Assembly (NCBI RefSeq): GCF_950023065.1
Contig: NC_088679.1
Span: forward strand, 49,104,001 to 49,168,000
Source of the DNA: Planococcus citri
Lineage: Eukaryota; Arthropoda; Insecta; Hemiptera; Pseudococcidae
Direction: 5' to 3'
Length of the DNA: 64,000 nucleotides
Below the pieces are notes generated by a model. It worked only from the letters and a program-made list of their open reading frames with translations. It did no database searches and was not told the DNA's origin. Of this stretch, positions 12,101 to 25,500 are shown piece by piece; positions within the stretch are counted from its first letter, which is position 1, and each line of letters opens with the position of its first letter. The translations under genes were made by a program, and so were the position numbers.

Positions 12101-15100
12101 AAATTCTTCCAATGAAGGCGTACGCAAAAGACAAGGGTACGATTGCGGATCAAAATTTTGTATACCTACCTACCTAAAACTAAGTACATAATAGGTAAGT
12201 ATGTAACGATCAGTAAGCGTTTTTTGAAAAAAATGTCCATCTCGTTTAGTTCGACCAGGAGTTTATGTTCATTTTCATGAAATAATCATGTAATTTGAAT
12301 AATTTTCATCTTTCAGAGAATTATCTCAAATTCCTAGCTTTTTCTTCTTGAAAAAAATAAATACCACTATCTACCTCAAGTTGTAATTACCTCAAAAAAA
12401 TTATGAAGGTTCCTATACTTTAAAAAAAAATTGTAAGGCATCATACCTATCTCTATTTTTAAGAATGATTCGTTTTTTTCTGAAAGCGTTATTTTTAAGA
12501 TATACTTCTTAATGTTCAATGTTAATCGAACCCACAACTCTCCAGTTCTTTGGATTTTTGTTCAGAATGGTTGCACTACAGATCATCTCAAGAAACTAAG
12601 ATTGTGATTGAGGTTTACTCTGGAAACGATTAAATAGAAAATGCTGAGGACCAATTTGAGCATCATTCTGACTTATATTGAAATAATTGTCGCCATTTTG
12701 GAGTCATCAGCAAAACATTTCATTTTTTTAAAGTTTCCTAGTTGAGCTATTTTAAAATGAAGATATGTTTCAATATCTCTTGGAGAAATTCAAATTACCC
12801 CAAAAACTTTTCCCGTTCCCTAGGTGAGTGTGAACTCGATTTTATAATATTCAGTAGCCTATAGCCTATCAAAGTATTTCTTTACGTACCTAATACCTAT
12901 TTATGCATTTATGGGCAAAATTTATTGTCCATGACCGTAACTCGAGTATTACTTATGTAGGTATGTAATAATAATGGCCAACTATCTGAAAGATTCTCGG
13001 AAATGATTGGTTACCACTATAGGAATAGAAGTTTACTGTTTCTCAGAAAAAAAGTGGTCAAGCGATTCTGCAGTTGTTATAAGTTTTTTTTTTTTTTTAA
13101 TTTCAATACCACTTCAAATACTTACATACATTTCAATACCTCAAACAATGAGTGGTAATGGAAACAAATTAAATTCGTAGAAAAATCGGTAGGTACCTAT
13201 AGCTAGCTGTATCAAATTCTCATTAAAAACAAAACCAAAAAAATAAAAAAAATTAGGTCTATTGAATTTTTAATTCAAAAAGGTATTTACAAAGTATAAA
13301 AAAGTTTTTAAAGCGCGTGTCGACCATTTCAAGATTTAAAAAAATATGTTGGTACCTAATTTAGTTGAGAAGTTTTCTTTTAAAGTCTATTTATTTTTAA
13401 ACCTTTTTTGAATCAAAATCTCAAAAAACTAGAGATAATGAAAACCTTGCTGGAAGACGCCGCAGAGGCGGTTCAAACAAATTTTTCTGATGGTAGGGGG
13501 AGAAGGAGATTAAAAATTTTTTCCATTCTTGGAATTTTTTTTCTATTAGACCCTTTTTTGCAGTAGTATCTAGGTAGGTAATTTTTTTGAAGAGAAGTAC
13601 AAATCTGCTTTGAAGTTTAGCAAGCTAATTCAAAATTTTGAAGTTTTGAAATTCGCGTTTAATTTTATAATTTTGTAAAGGTCTGAAAGATTTTTGTAGT
13701 GTTCTACGTATTATAAATTTAATGTGATGTAATTCAAAATTCGCTTGTAATATTCTATTGCGTAAGAATTTATAAATTATTTTATATTTGTGGCCGTTCT
13801 GATAGAATATTTTGATTTTAACTAGTACTAATTGATGTAGGTATCTCTACCTACCTACATATAGGCTATAAGTACGTACCAATAGTAATAAATTGAACCC
13901 TATAAATTTTGATCATGAATCTTTACACAAGTTTTAAAAATAATAAATAGGTTATTCAAGATGTTTTTTAATTTATAATGGCTGATGAGGTTTGTAGGAA
14001 CAGGAATTATTCGTATAGAGGTAGGTATTGAATTTATAAAATTTGTTGAAAAATTTTAATAGATCAAATTTAATCAATTTTCCAAGATGAGTTGATTTGT
14101 TACAAAGGGGGCTAAATTATTACATTTTCTCAGAGTCCATTTTAGGTCTCGGCGATTTGATTTCTTTCAATTTGATGAAATCACAATTGATCGTTTTTTA
14201 CGGAGCAACCATACATTGTACCTATACCTGTACTTTTGAGTGGACGAAATTACGAATAAATAGATTTACTGTAGAGTAGATAATTAATCAACTTTTATGA
14301 TCATGACCCTTTTCAAGATCCATTCTTATTGAATGGATTCTTTCCATCCATCTAACCTATGTGAGTATAGTATGCCTAGCATTGCAATGGTGCCTACATT
14401 TAAGTATACTAAGTAAGTGCACATTGAAACCGTCATCGTAAACACAACTGGTTCCCTTTTTTTACCGATGAAATATGTACTTCACTGAAACGCAAAAGGA
14501 AACCAGCAATTTCAGACATTTTGCTATCGTGGGGTATATTTGGAAACCAGGAAGTAGTAATGCCGCCATTTTGTATTGTTCTGTCAATAAATGAATGATC
14601 GAGTTTCTCTGTCAGGATATTTCCTCGTTGATTGCGGAAGGGTGGTTGCGTACGTGTTTTGGAAAGAAATTCGCCAACGCCAAAGCAAGGTTTTTATAAT
14701 GGCGCACATTTCTTTTGTTTGTTTTTTTAATCATTTTCCTTTGATCAAAGCATCACGTGAAAATGCGAAGCAAAATTATTCGAGAAATAAAATACGTTCT
14801 AAAATTACAAGGCCGATTTGATGAAGTTGTAATCATTTTCATTTGGTAAAAACTGAGGAAGGAATTTATGCCTACAAAATAGAATTACGTATCAATATGC
14901 GAGTAAAAAAAACCTTATGAAGGATAGAAGGGGTAGGTATATACCTCTAATACCTATTGTTTGTATTTCTTCAAGTTCATTCATTTCACAATCTAGGACA
15001 CACCGAAAAAAAAAAATTTGAAAATGCGAAGACGAAAAAATCATCTTGTATTAATTTTTATTTACTCATTAAGTAACTTATAAAAAGTGAAAGTTTTCGT

Positions 15101-15161
15101 TGGGGGCATTAATTAATTTTAAATGCCAACCCAGCCTAAGTATTTAGTTGAACCAAACAAT
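9154..15161. other. Non-coding stretch, no gene seen
   Basis: Six kilobases of AT-rich DNA with GTAGGTA/TACCTAC runs (for example 10941-10970) and A or T homopolymers. A 22-base motif at 10638 (ACTGTAACGG then TGGTTCCC) recurs at 20547. No splice-bounded coding exon was recognised. Confidence 0.5.
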
Positions 15162-15721
15162 ATTCGGACTTCCACGTTCCCCAGAGGGCGATACCGTCGC
15201 GGTACGTGATTGGCTAGTGATATTCTGTGCCTTCCTTGTTTACTTCTCAAAACGGGACTTTTTATCACAAACTTCGGCGATTTCAAATTCGATGTTATAT
15301 TTCCATTATTTCACATTGAATAAAACTAAATTTACGTATAGAGAATTGCTTTGCGATCGTGCTATCGAGTAAATGTTGTGGTGAATTAAAATAACACTTG
15401 CAAAGAACTTTAAATTCATTTAATCGTGCAACTTTGTTTCATCCTTCTAAGCTCACTAAAACACTGTAACTCGAGGTAATATTCATTATTCACAACATAT
15501 AACGATACTAGAAGTCATATATTAATCAAAAACACTAAAAAAAACACCACGAAATGTACGAAATTAATGAAATATCGTTGAAAATTAATACGAGAATGAA
15601 ATCGCCGAAGTTTGTGATAAAAAGTCCCGTTTTGAAATGTAAACAACAAGAGCACAGAAATATCAACAGCCAATCAGAATGCGCGACGGTATCGCCCTCT
15701 GGGGAACGTGGAAGTCCGAAT
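15162..15721. mobile_element. 560-base MITE with long terminal inverted repeats
   Basis: The left arm starts ATTCGGACTTCCACGTTCCC and is repeated inverted at the right end, finishing at 15721. Homology continues inward for about 100 to 150 bases with scattered changes (shared blocks include CCAGAGGGCGATACCGTCGC, AAACGGGACTTTTTATCACA and AACTTCGGCGATTTCA). No coding capacity was seen and no target duplication is obvious. Confidence 0.85.
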
Positions 15722-15884
15722 TGAAGGACATTTTTCACTACCTACCTATTCATATGGTTCACACCTCTTATGCAAGCGACCATGGAAAATAGGTAAGCAT
15801 CATTTTTATATTTTTTTTTGTTTGAAGCAAATGGTTTTTGAAAGAAAATATATATATATAGTATATCTGTGACCTCCCGTACGG

Positions 15885-16140
15885 AAAAAAACCATGGTTT
15901 ACTATAGTCAACTTTAGTTACTATAAAGATTTTTGTAGTCAACTATAGTAAGTCAAAGTCAGCTATAGTAACTATGAAAATTTTCATGGTCAACTATAGT
16001 TACCATGATAAATTTTTGTAGTCAGCATAGTAAGTTGTAGCCAACTATAGTAACTACAAAAATTTTTGTAGTCAACTATAGTAACCACAAAAATTTTCAT
16101 AGTTAACAATACTAACTATGAAAATTTTTGTAGTCAAAAC
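15885..16140. repeat. Array of palindromic CAACTATAGTAACTA repeats
   Basis: About six to seven degenerate units of roughly 35 to 40 bases alternate CAACTATAGTAACTA with AAAATTTTTGTAGT or AAAATTTTCATAGT. Each block is close to its own reverse complement. The array sits just inside the left end of the surrounding element, a usual place for transposase-binding repeats. That role is inference. Confidence 0.75.
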
Positions 16141-16907
16141 TCTATGATGACGCAAAAATTTTATAAAAATCACGGTGAAAATCATTAAAAAAAAAAAAAT
16201 TCAAAGAGAAACATGTGTTTTATTTGAAGTAAAGTAATATAGATCTGAAATGATTTGTGATTCGAAAATTTCAACGATTTGTGTTGATGATTATTCGGAT
16301 CATTTTTTCTACTTTTAATTAAATTTTTGAACGTTTTTTACCTGATAAGAATTGCGTTTTTTTGATATCATGTCCAACCTCAATTTCGATTAAGTAAGTT
16401 AATTTACAATTTAATAAATTCGCTCAGGTACCTTTGGAATGAAAATGACTGATAGAAAAAAACAACGAAAGGACAAAATAAGTGATTTCTAAAAAAAAAA
16501 AATCGATTCACACTTTATTTGAAGGCGCATGAGATTATGACGCAATTTGTGGAAAAAAAATCTAACACACATTTTGTATCTAAATTCAGATCGTTTTTTT
16601 GTATGTTTTTGAAGGACTTTGCACCATAAACCTGTAGGTATAAAAAATTTTCATCCGGTGTTTTGGCAAAAAATGAATAATTTTTTTTTCAAATTATCAT
16701 ACTATACCAAAATTTTAGCTCAGTTTTTTTTTCAAGTCATAGTATATACCCAAATAAATTATTCATCAATTCATCAAAAATTATTCATCATTGGTATTCA
16801 AAACAATGTTCATCAACTTTCCAAAAAAAAAAAAAAAAAAAAAAGTTGAAAAAATTTATAAGTCCAAACCTAAAATGAATATATGCACAAATAAACCCCT
16901 ATCTCTC

Positions 16908-17010
16908 AAGCAGCGCAGTGGCTTAGTGGGTTAGGTAGGTGGAATGTTCAGCGTTATGTGTCACGACGCGAGGGTCGAGGGTTCAAGCCCCGCCGGAGTC
17001 AAAATTTTTT
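16908..17010 (+). repeat. tRNA-derived SINE head
   Basis: An A-box match (TGGCTTAGTGGG, 16919-16930) and a perfect B-box match to GGTTCRANYCC (16980-16990) are spaced as in a tRNA gene. The putative acceptor strands (16912-16918 and 16994-17000) do not pair, so this is not a working tRNA. A T-rich tail follows. It is best read as a SINE fragment carried by, or inserted into, the CCCGTACGG element. Confidence 0.6.
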
Positions 17011-17599
17011 GAAATTTTTTTTTCGTTTTTTGGAAAATTTATTGGCTTACAATGCCTGAAAATACAGAATTCATCGATGGGCATTCCATTATTGGTGTTT
17101 TTATGCTATTTTTTACCTAAAATTTTGGTACTATACTATACTATACTATACTTACTATGATTTACTATAGTAACTGTAGTCGCGAAAATACCATGGTTTA
17201 CTATAGTACTTTTTTCTCATAGTCAACCATGGTTTTTTTCCGTACGGGCTATAGGTAAAGGTGAAATATTCATACTCATTACTCAATATGATTTGTAGAA
17301 CGAAACTTTTTTTTAAAGAATTCGATCAAAAAATAGGTGTAAAGTCTCCTCTCCAAGGAAAGTTTTAAATAATGGATATGTTTTTTGGTCAAATTGACTC
17401 AATTGTTGTTCAAACATGATCATCCGAACCAGGTCTTCAGCTTGATCAGGACCAAGCCTGAGTTCTATGCTGTATTCTGAGATCTTCCGCAGCTGACGCC
17501 CGATTCCAGTCAAATGTATTGATATGAGCGAGAGTCATCTAACCAAAACTGGATCTGATCACGTCTTGTCTGGTCTAGTCTGATCTGATCATCTGAAGC

Positions 17600-18140
17600 C
17601 GGTTTTCAGCCCACTGACATGTTTGTCTGTCTAGCCTCTTGAAGTCATTGACCCTTGTGTCTAAACTCTCAAAGTCACTGACCTACCTGAGTAATCTCCC
17701 AAGGTCGTCTGTCAACCTGTCTGACCTCTTAAGGTCACTGACCTATCTGTAGGCCTCTCATGGTCGTCTGTCTGCCTATCTGACCTCTTGAGGTTGTCTA
17801 CGTGCCTGTCAGTTCGCTTGTCTGTCCTTTCAAGGTCATTGACTCGTCTGTCTGGCTTCTCGAGGTTGTCTGCGTGTCTGTTTGGTTTTCTAAGGTCGCC
17901 TGCTTGTCTGTTTTCTTAAGGTCATTAACCTGTCTGTCTGGCCTCTTGAGATCACTGACCTATACCTGTTGAGCATCTCATGGTCATCTGTGTGTCTGTC
18001 TGCTTGTCTGTCGCCTTGAGGTCATTAACCAGTCGGTCTGACTTCTGGAGGTCGTCTGCCTTCCTGTCTAGCCTCTCAAATTCATTGACCCATCTGTCTG
18101 GTTTCTCAAGATCGTCTGTCTACCTGTCGGCCTCTCAGCA
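17600..18140. repeat. CTGTCTG minisatellite
   Basis: About 540 bases of imperfect repeats with a basic unit near 32 bases (for example CTCAAGGTCATTGACCTG followed by TCTGTCTGGC). Units with TCATTGACC tend to alternate with units containing TCGTCTGTC, suggesting an older dimer of about 65 bases. This stretch is markedly GC-richer than its surroundings. GATCTGATC-rich sequence precedes it. Confidence 0.85.
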
Positions 18141-21100
18141 AATTTACTACAAGTAATTTGTTTCAAGTGTTTATAAGTCAATTACCATCATACACCTGAT
18201 TAACCACTGTCCCAAAAATATAAGAAAGACAGAACAAATTTTAAGGGAGCTTACTTACGAAGATGTTCAAACAGACGATGAAGATATAGGTATGTCCGAA
18301 GTTTTTCACCTTTTTAAAATGGCATTGGGATCTACGACCTCATTTAGTGAATCTTTATTTTTTTGCTATGTTATTTTGTGAATTATTTTTTACTTGTTAT
18401 GTTGTCTGTACTTGGTTCATTTTGTTTATAATGTAAATGTATTATGGACGCAAAAAAGCCCAGATGCTGAAGCGTCCTAAAATAAATAATTTCATTCAAG
18501 TCAAATTTGGTATTTGAGAGTCCACTTTAGGTGACACAAGTGAAAATTTCAAAGATTAGTAATTTTTTCGAGCTTTCAAAAGTCTATAAGCGTGATGTCT
18601 GGAGAATGGAATACAACTTTTTCCAAGTTCTTGAAAGTCAGATCAAATATAGTAAAATCAAATAAATGCTCTAAACATCGAAAAAATACATTCAAGTCGA
18701 AGATTTTTCAATTTTTCTATTCTTATGGATTGGCAATGTTGGCATTTTCTCCACAAGAACTGAAAAAAAACATGATGTTAATGAATTGAATCATGATTTA
18801 TGAATGTTACTCGTAGGTATATGTATTTTATGCTAGGAAGGATTTAAAGTTTGAAAACGATTGATTTTTTGCAAAATTTGTGAGTTGGAAATTGGAATAT
18901 AAGAATTCATAATTATTATCAAATGTAATATATTATTACTTCAAAAAGCATTTTAAAATTTTTTAATCGTAGGTAAAAGTGTAAGCACCATTATAATTTG
19001 ATGCGAATGCAATTTATACCTAGTTGTTTCATTTTATCGACAGCCACAAGCCATTTATCATTTTTTATGAACTATCTGCACTCTAAAACCTACCCAAGGA
19101 ATAACAAATGTATAATCATTATTCGTTCTATGGCAGCATAATTAAACAAAGCAACCCAGCCAAATAAACACTGGTATAAAATTTCGATTAAAAAATGATA
19201 ATTTTACATCAAACAGCGTAAAAGCGTTACCATTGGTTTTTTTTTAAGGGAAAAAGAGTAGCAATCGTGGGGTAACCATTAAAAAAAATAAAATAAAATA
19301 AACTGAAATATGAATATACAACGCAAGAAATAGGGTTGTTAAGGAAATGAACTTTTTTCCTTCCACAAGACGACTTCATCAAAAGAATTTCGCCGCTGAT
19401 TCAAATTAAAAACTATAGAATAGGGGTGCGTGGCAAATTTGTGATAAAAATTTTACTGTTACCGGAGGGCTTATTCTTTCTTTCAATACGAGAAAAGGGG
19501 AGAAAAAGGCAAAAGAAGAAGATTTGTTACGAGAGTTAGGGTAGGATTCGTCGAAAATTATGAAAAAAAGACGCCATGTTTGAAGTACCTAGCCTATGTT
19601 GATAGAGTTTCGAATGAGAAAAGTCTTAATTGGGGGGAGTAGAGGGGTGTCTATTTTTAAGAGAATATGTTGTATGATTGAGTCGCGTGCCTGCTTTTCA
19701 TTTGATTGAACAGACAAGTTCTTTAGACTGCAGCGTGAAAATGTAATCAATTTCCATTCCATTCCATTTACCTTTATTCAGGTATCGAATCATGTCTAAT
19801 AATGATTAGATAATTGAGTGGTATAAGTTTACTATACATACCTACTCATTTTTTCATTGTTGATTAAAATGGGTACAAACACTTTAGGTAGGTACTTATT
19901 GAATGAATAAATGATAAAAAATTTAGTAAGTAAGAAGATTTCTTTTGAAGATATCTCGATGTGTTTTAAAATAATATATAAATTCATATCGATCACTAAT
20001 TCACTACAATTTTTTGTAATTTTTTTAGAGCTTAACGATCACGATGTTGTGAGTGTTTAACTGTTTACGTAGGCTACACGTGCTCGTCATTATTGGCTAT
20101 CCTCAACTCATGAACTATCCTTGTAAATAAGTAGGTAAGTAAAGCGTTGTGAGTCAAAAGTTGAACAATTTTTTTTAAAAAGTTTCATGGAATTTCGGGG
20201 AAATGTTCACTTAATTGTTTATGAAAAAATTTTCAAAATACATAAAGCATTAAGACTATGGTAAATTTCAAATTTTTATGAAATTTTATCAAACTGCCGA
20301 GGAAACTACATGTGCTGTATGTAAATTTACTGCTTTTAGTTAAAGAATGTTTTCAATAAAGAAATACAGAAAATCATACCTAAATGAAACACCTACGTAG
20401 TACGTACCTGCTTGAACGTGATTTCAAGTTACCGTACAGAAATCATAAAAGTCGAAAGTCCTAATGAATTTAAAAATTGAAAAAGTTGTCAAATCAAAAA
20501 TTTTATTTTAGAAGATTTCAATTATCAATAATTACGACTTTTTATTACTGTAACGGTGGGTGGTTCCCTCAAAGATGATGAAACTGATCCTCAAATTGAA
20601 CCAAATAGATAATTTTTGTTGAATTTTCAAAAATTAAGAAATAAATCAGAAACGTGTGCTTATTTCTCTACAAAATTGATCATTATCATAATGACAGCTA
20701 CAACAACAAAATGAAGAATAATCATAATATGTATTTTGAATTATTATTCCTATTCAAAATTCGAGCCAATAATTGATACTGCATCTTTCCTCAAAAATGC
20801 CGCATGCCTTCTGCACCACCAAAGATGTCTACTCCTCATCTTCAACGTGATTTCCCCTTAATTTAACTCTTCGTGATTTGCAATTCGAAAAGCAAGGTCG
20901 GATTAAAAATCCCATTCTTAATGACTGGATTGAATTTTATATTTCTCCTCATTTATGGCTGAATACAAGGAGAGAAAAAGACACGATAAAAGAAAATAAA
21001 TTAAAATTAAAAGGGGGCGAGATTATAACACGATGACAGCGGGTGACGCCATTTGACACGTTGATTACATCGTCGAAATGGGGTTCGAAGATGAAAAAAA

Positions 21101-22371
21101 AGAAAAGAGGAAAAAAACAGAAAACAGTACCTAAAAGATTAAAAGATGAAACGTCCTCAAAAAAACACGCTAGTAAACCCTCTAATTAAAAAAAAGAAGA
21201 AGAAGAAGGAAGACAGAAAAGATGAATCTCTTCAAACAACTTTCTGGAAAAAGCATTGACGAATATTTGTAAGAAAATGTAAAAGTACCAAAGGTACTTC
21301 ACTCATTGTTATACCTCCTTACTTTTGTTGCAATTTGAAAATTTTTTGCGAGTTGATTTTTCTCTTATTTTTCCTCCTTTACTTATGTACCTACCTACCT
21401 ATACCTACCTACTACGAGTATATTAAACTTAGATGAATAATTAATCTACATCTTTCATTAATGAGACGTTTATGACTTTTGAATTCGAAAAATACATTAA
21501 TGGGAATAAATTACGTAGGTACTGAAAATCATGAATAATATGTTATAGTTTCACTTCGACTTGAAATTTTGCATGTTTATCGTACTTATGCATTTTCTCA
21601 TTTCAAGTACATATTATCTACATTCTAAAAAATCAAATCGATGTCATTATACAAAGCAATTAGAGAAAAAATATCAAATACGAGTAGGTAGGTGTGGCAC
21701 GATTTCAAAAATTGCAGTTTCAACTGTTTCAGTTTTATTTTTACTTCATTAGTTTTTTTTATTTCAGTCATTTCCACATTAGGAAAAACCATCGTGATGG
21801 CCGATTTTATATATTTTTTAAAATAGGTAATATTAATAGTCTTTTCATAAATAAAGAACAGTTTGCATACAGGTACTCTCACGCGTTTACCAATGATTCA
21901 TATTCCGAGTTATGCATAGACCCATGGGAACAGCTCCCAAGTAACATTTCAACTGCTTAAAAATAAAATTTAGGGACCTATGAGTAGAGTTTTGAATTTT
22001 AAGAGGCATGTTAATCTAAAAATTGTGTTGAATTGATGAAAAACCGAATGTATTCGTATAATATCCCGGAAACCACATATTTTTCTGGCCACATTCAAAT
22101 TTCAATCATTTTTGGATATTCAACTTTGACATTGTTGGGGATAATAATACTTGGATAAGTATTTTTGAATTTGAAGCCTCAAATTTTTTGGAAAAGGAGT
22201 CTCAAAATCCAAAATCTTCAAAGTGGCAACTACTGCTTCTTCCCACGTCATATTCCAACTTGTCAACGCGTTTTGAGAATCTTTTCAACATGAGTGAGAT
22301 AAAAGATATTTTTTAGGCTGAAATTAAAAAAAAAAAAACAATAACACAAAATCTGAAAATATGTGTCTATA
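18141..22371. other. Mostly non-coding stretch, possible repeat 3' end at the left
   Basis: At 18165-18380 a plus-strand frame without a start codon runs to a stop (it includes RELTYEDVQTDDEDIGMSEV). After it come a short GGACGC/GCGTCC hairpin (18446-18477) and AATAAA-like signals near 18480. This resembles the 3' end of a retroelement or a lost gene, but I cannot identify it. The remainder is AT-rich with no recognised gene. Confidence 0.4.
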
Positions 22372-22588
22372 GGTTTGTTTTTTTTACGCGGATTCTGGAA
22401 AATCTGGTGTTTGGACGTTTTTTGGATCTCTTTTTCTAAACACTTTTTAGATCCCCACTACAAACTTTCAAAACATTAGAAGTCTTCTCTCTTCAAGTAA
22501 AATCCAAAATCCATTTTCAAAAACTACTATCCTAGCAGATTTTCGTGGATTTTAAATCTGCCAAAATCCGTGTAAAAAAAACAAATCC
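22372..22588. mobile_element. Small MITE with imperfect terminal inverted repeats
   Basis: The left end GGTTTGTTTTTTTTACGCGG is matched inverted at the right end (GGATTTGTTTTTTTTACACG when read on the minus strand). Homology continues through GATT(C/T)TGG for about 35 bases. The interior is unremarkable and non-coding, and no target duplication was found. Confidence 0.65.
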
Positions 22589-25500
22589 AATATGTTTAAT
22601 GGACTGCCACAACTCTAGAAATCTTTTTAGGTAGGTATAGGTATCATAATACTTGTTATACTTATTGGGCCCTTTTTTTAAAAAAATGGTTCCAGTCTTA
22701 AAATGTGTGATTGGGCAGCCATTTATGACCCCGGAAAGTAAGCTCCTTGGTTTCCCTTTAGATTGGTTGTCATTTCATTTTCTGTTTGGTCTACCTACCT
22801 GCTAAATATTGAAGTGAATTTTTTGGGATTCAATTTTGATAAGTACCTATAAATGAATGAAGTATTATTGTAAAAAGTACCTATGTATTTCAATTTTTTC
22901 GAGACATTAGTGTTGATGGAGAGAAAAAATCTTTCAGAGTTAACCATCTCAAAAAGAGAATGTCGAAAAGTTCAATCCTCAAAGTTTATAACTTAATTTT
23001 TTTTCACTACCCCCACTATGAAAAATGATTGTTTTTTTTGAAAACTTTTTATTTATTTAGAAATTTTTTCAAAAATCTGAATATTTTCGACCAACTCTCG
23101 AGATTGCTCCGTTCAATTTTTAAAAATCGGTTCTTTGTTTGTCGCTGTTTTCTTACATAAATGCTTATTTAAAAAAATTCTGCTTTCTCTGCATTCCTAG
23201 CTTTTCTCAAGAAATTCAGAAAATGACGAAGTAAAGTGTAAAAATTAACTGCCTTTCATTTTGATTGATTCATTTTTTTTAATTTAAGAAACAGCTACAT
23301 ACTTGGATTTTAATCAACTTGGTTAGACATTTTTTTTAAAAAGTTTTTTTTCGTTTCTTGTGTGCTTTTTTTGAAGAGGGAAAACGAAGAAACAATGCCA
23401 AACATTGAATAAAATATGCGACTGTTTATATCGCAGGAATGACAATAATTTTTGCTTTAAATAGGTTCATTTTTCAAAAAAAGAAAAAACAGGCAAACGA
23501 CCTTATACCTAATTTAAAACAGTGACAAAATTTTGTTGAATTTATTCACATCAACTTCGGCCTGAAAACTCACTATTCCTGTAGCCCTCAACTTATTCTT
23601 GCTTAATTTTTTCAACTGAATAGGTAGGTATAGTCAATCGGTACAGATAAATTAAATGCTGACTTCAAGATAATTAATGTACCCAGGTGTCAACAATTTT
23701 CAGGATTGGGAAAGAAAATTGGATTTGTGATTCTTACTCAATAAAAAACTTGACTAATGAAGTTGAACATTTTTCATTTTAGTAGAAATTTTAGTAGAAA
23801 GAGACTTAAAACGAAACCATCTGTACCCGCATTACCTTAGGGCTTTATTCGTTTCTTGCACAATTTTCTGACCATCGCAACCTTTCCTATCAACAGAAAT
23901 GTGGACATGAACCGATCCAATTTTAAACAAAATAAGTACATACCTATGTACTATGATCATCGATGGGTATTTTATAGGTACCTACATATCTATATATGAA
24001 AGAATTTAAAAAATCATTTCATTTTATAAATACCAGATTCATGAACGTATATGAAATTAGTAAAAATAATTTTTCAATATTTTGGATTTTCCAGGTTGAT
24101 ATTTGATATGATAGGCACGAAAGAACAAAGATAAGTACTTACCTCAACGATTTGTATGTGTACTTCAATGTTATGCAGTTTCAAGGATTGCTCATAATTG
24201 AAAAAAATGATTGAATTACCCTGGCAAAAATCACGTGTTGATCAACTCATAAGAAACAAAATAGGTACCTACATAAGTATGCAATGCATCACATCACTTA
24301 AACGTTATGCACAGTCCGAAGTGTTATGAAATATCTTACTTACACCTCTGAGTAACGTCCGCTCTTGGTTAATTACTTGTACTAATCCCAACAACGTATC
24401 TACTGCATATGCATAGGTACTGCGTACATAAAACAAACCCCCAAACAAATTTGAAGAGGGATCATAATTTCAAAAGATGATCTAGGAATCTGTATCGAAC
24501 GAAACAGGTGTAAGGTATCCATGCATTTGAAATGTACGCGGAAGCACAATTCGTGGGAAAACCTCATCACGAAACTCTATAATAAAGATTGAAACTTAAG
24601 CACGAAGGAAATCTCGAAAGGTAAAAAAAACTAGTATATCAAGACAACGGAATTTCGGACAACTCGTCATCGAGTCGCGTATTCAAATTAAGGTACGCAG
24701 GTTTTTTATACTCTAGTTTTAATCTTTCGGTGATAATAAAAAGGGCAGTTCAACTAACAATAGTACCATACTGAAAGCGTTAGAACTCGTCGCTTATTTT
24801 GTAGACCGTTCATTAGGGGAAGAAGGGTCGTCGAAAATAAAAGGTTATAATTAGTGACAGGTCTAAGTCTTTGTTTTTATTCAGGTTTTGTTGGACACAA
24901 AAAATTTAACCCTTTCTGTGAGCCTATGCGTGTTTGAATCATGTAACATTTTTACAAGCAGTTGTTACTGTGATTTTATACCGATAACTTCTTATAGTGG
25001 TGACATGTTTTTAACATCTATATCTATTCGTGGATTACCTACGTAATCAAATGGTCTTGATAACATTTTTCATAATTTTTCGAAAGTTTAATGTAGGTAT
25101 TTGAAGTGTAAGGAATTTCGGGTGCAACAGCAACTGACCATTTTGAATTAATTTTTAATGGCATTTCTTTTAGAAAATTTGTCTGACAAGGAAATAGTTA
25201 AGTAACAGCTTAACTATCACATCCCCAATATTGTTTGGTAATGTAATACCTAAATTTTTTGTTTCCCAGTGTCCTTCTACTTATTTGTTCTGCAAAGAAG
25301 AATAAAAACAATCTTTGAGTTCCGAATAATTAGTTCAACACGAGGCTTGCCATTTTAAGTCAATGGCGTTTGGAAAAAAATGAAGAAAAGACACTACACA
25401 TTATAAATCTGCAAAAGTCATTTGAAAATATTTAAATTTCTTATTCAAGTGGGTGGATAACTGACTTTAACTTGACAAATTTTGACACTTTTATCCATTC

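Larger units (their letters stand above)
15876..17248. mobile_element. 1373-base element with CCCGTACGG terminal inverted repeats
   Basis: Both ends carry CCCGTACGGAAAAAAACCAT in inverted orientation, followed by GGTT(T/G)ACTAT. Inside are an array of ACTATAGT-type repeats at the left, matching short repeats at the right (17125-17235), and a tRNA-like SINE head at about 16908-17010. No transposase frame was found, and the superfamily is unknown to me. Confidence 0.8.

Noticed and set aside
16912..17000. Functional tRNA gene
   Set aside because: The A and B boxes are good but the acceptor strands do not pair, so a SINE head fits better.
17600..18140. CRISPR-like array
   Set aside because: The units are imperfect, with no unique spacers of constant length, and the host is eukaryotic. 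It is a minisatellite.
18165..18380. Retroelement or gene C-terminus
   Set aside because: The frame is protein-like but lacks a start, domain or upstream coding sequence, so it is mentioned only in the stretch description.
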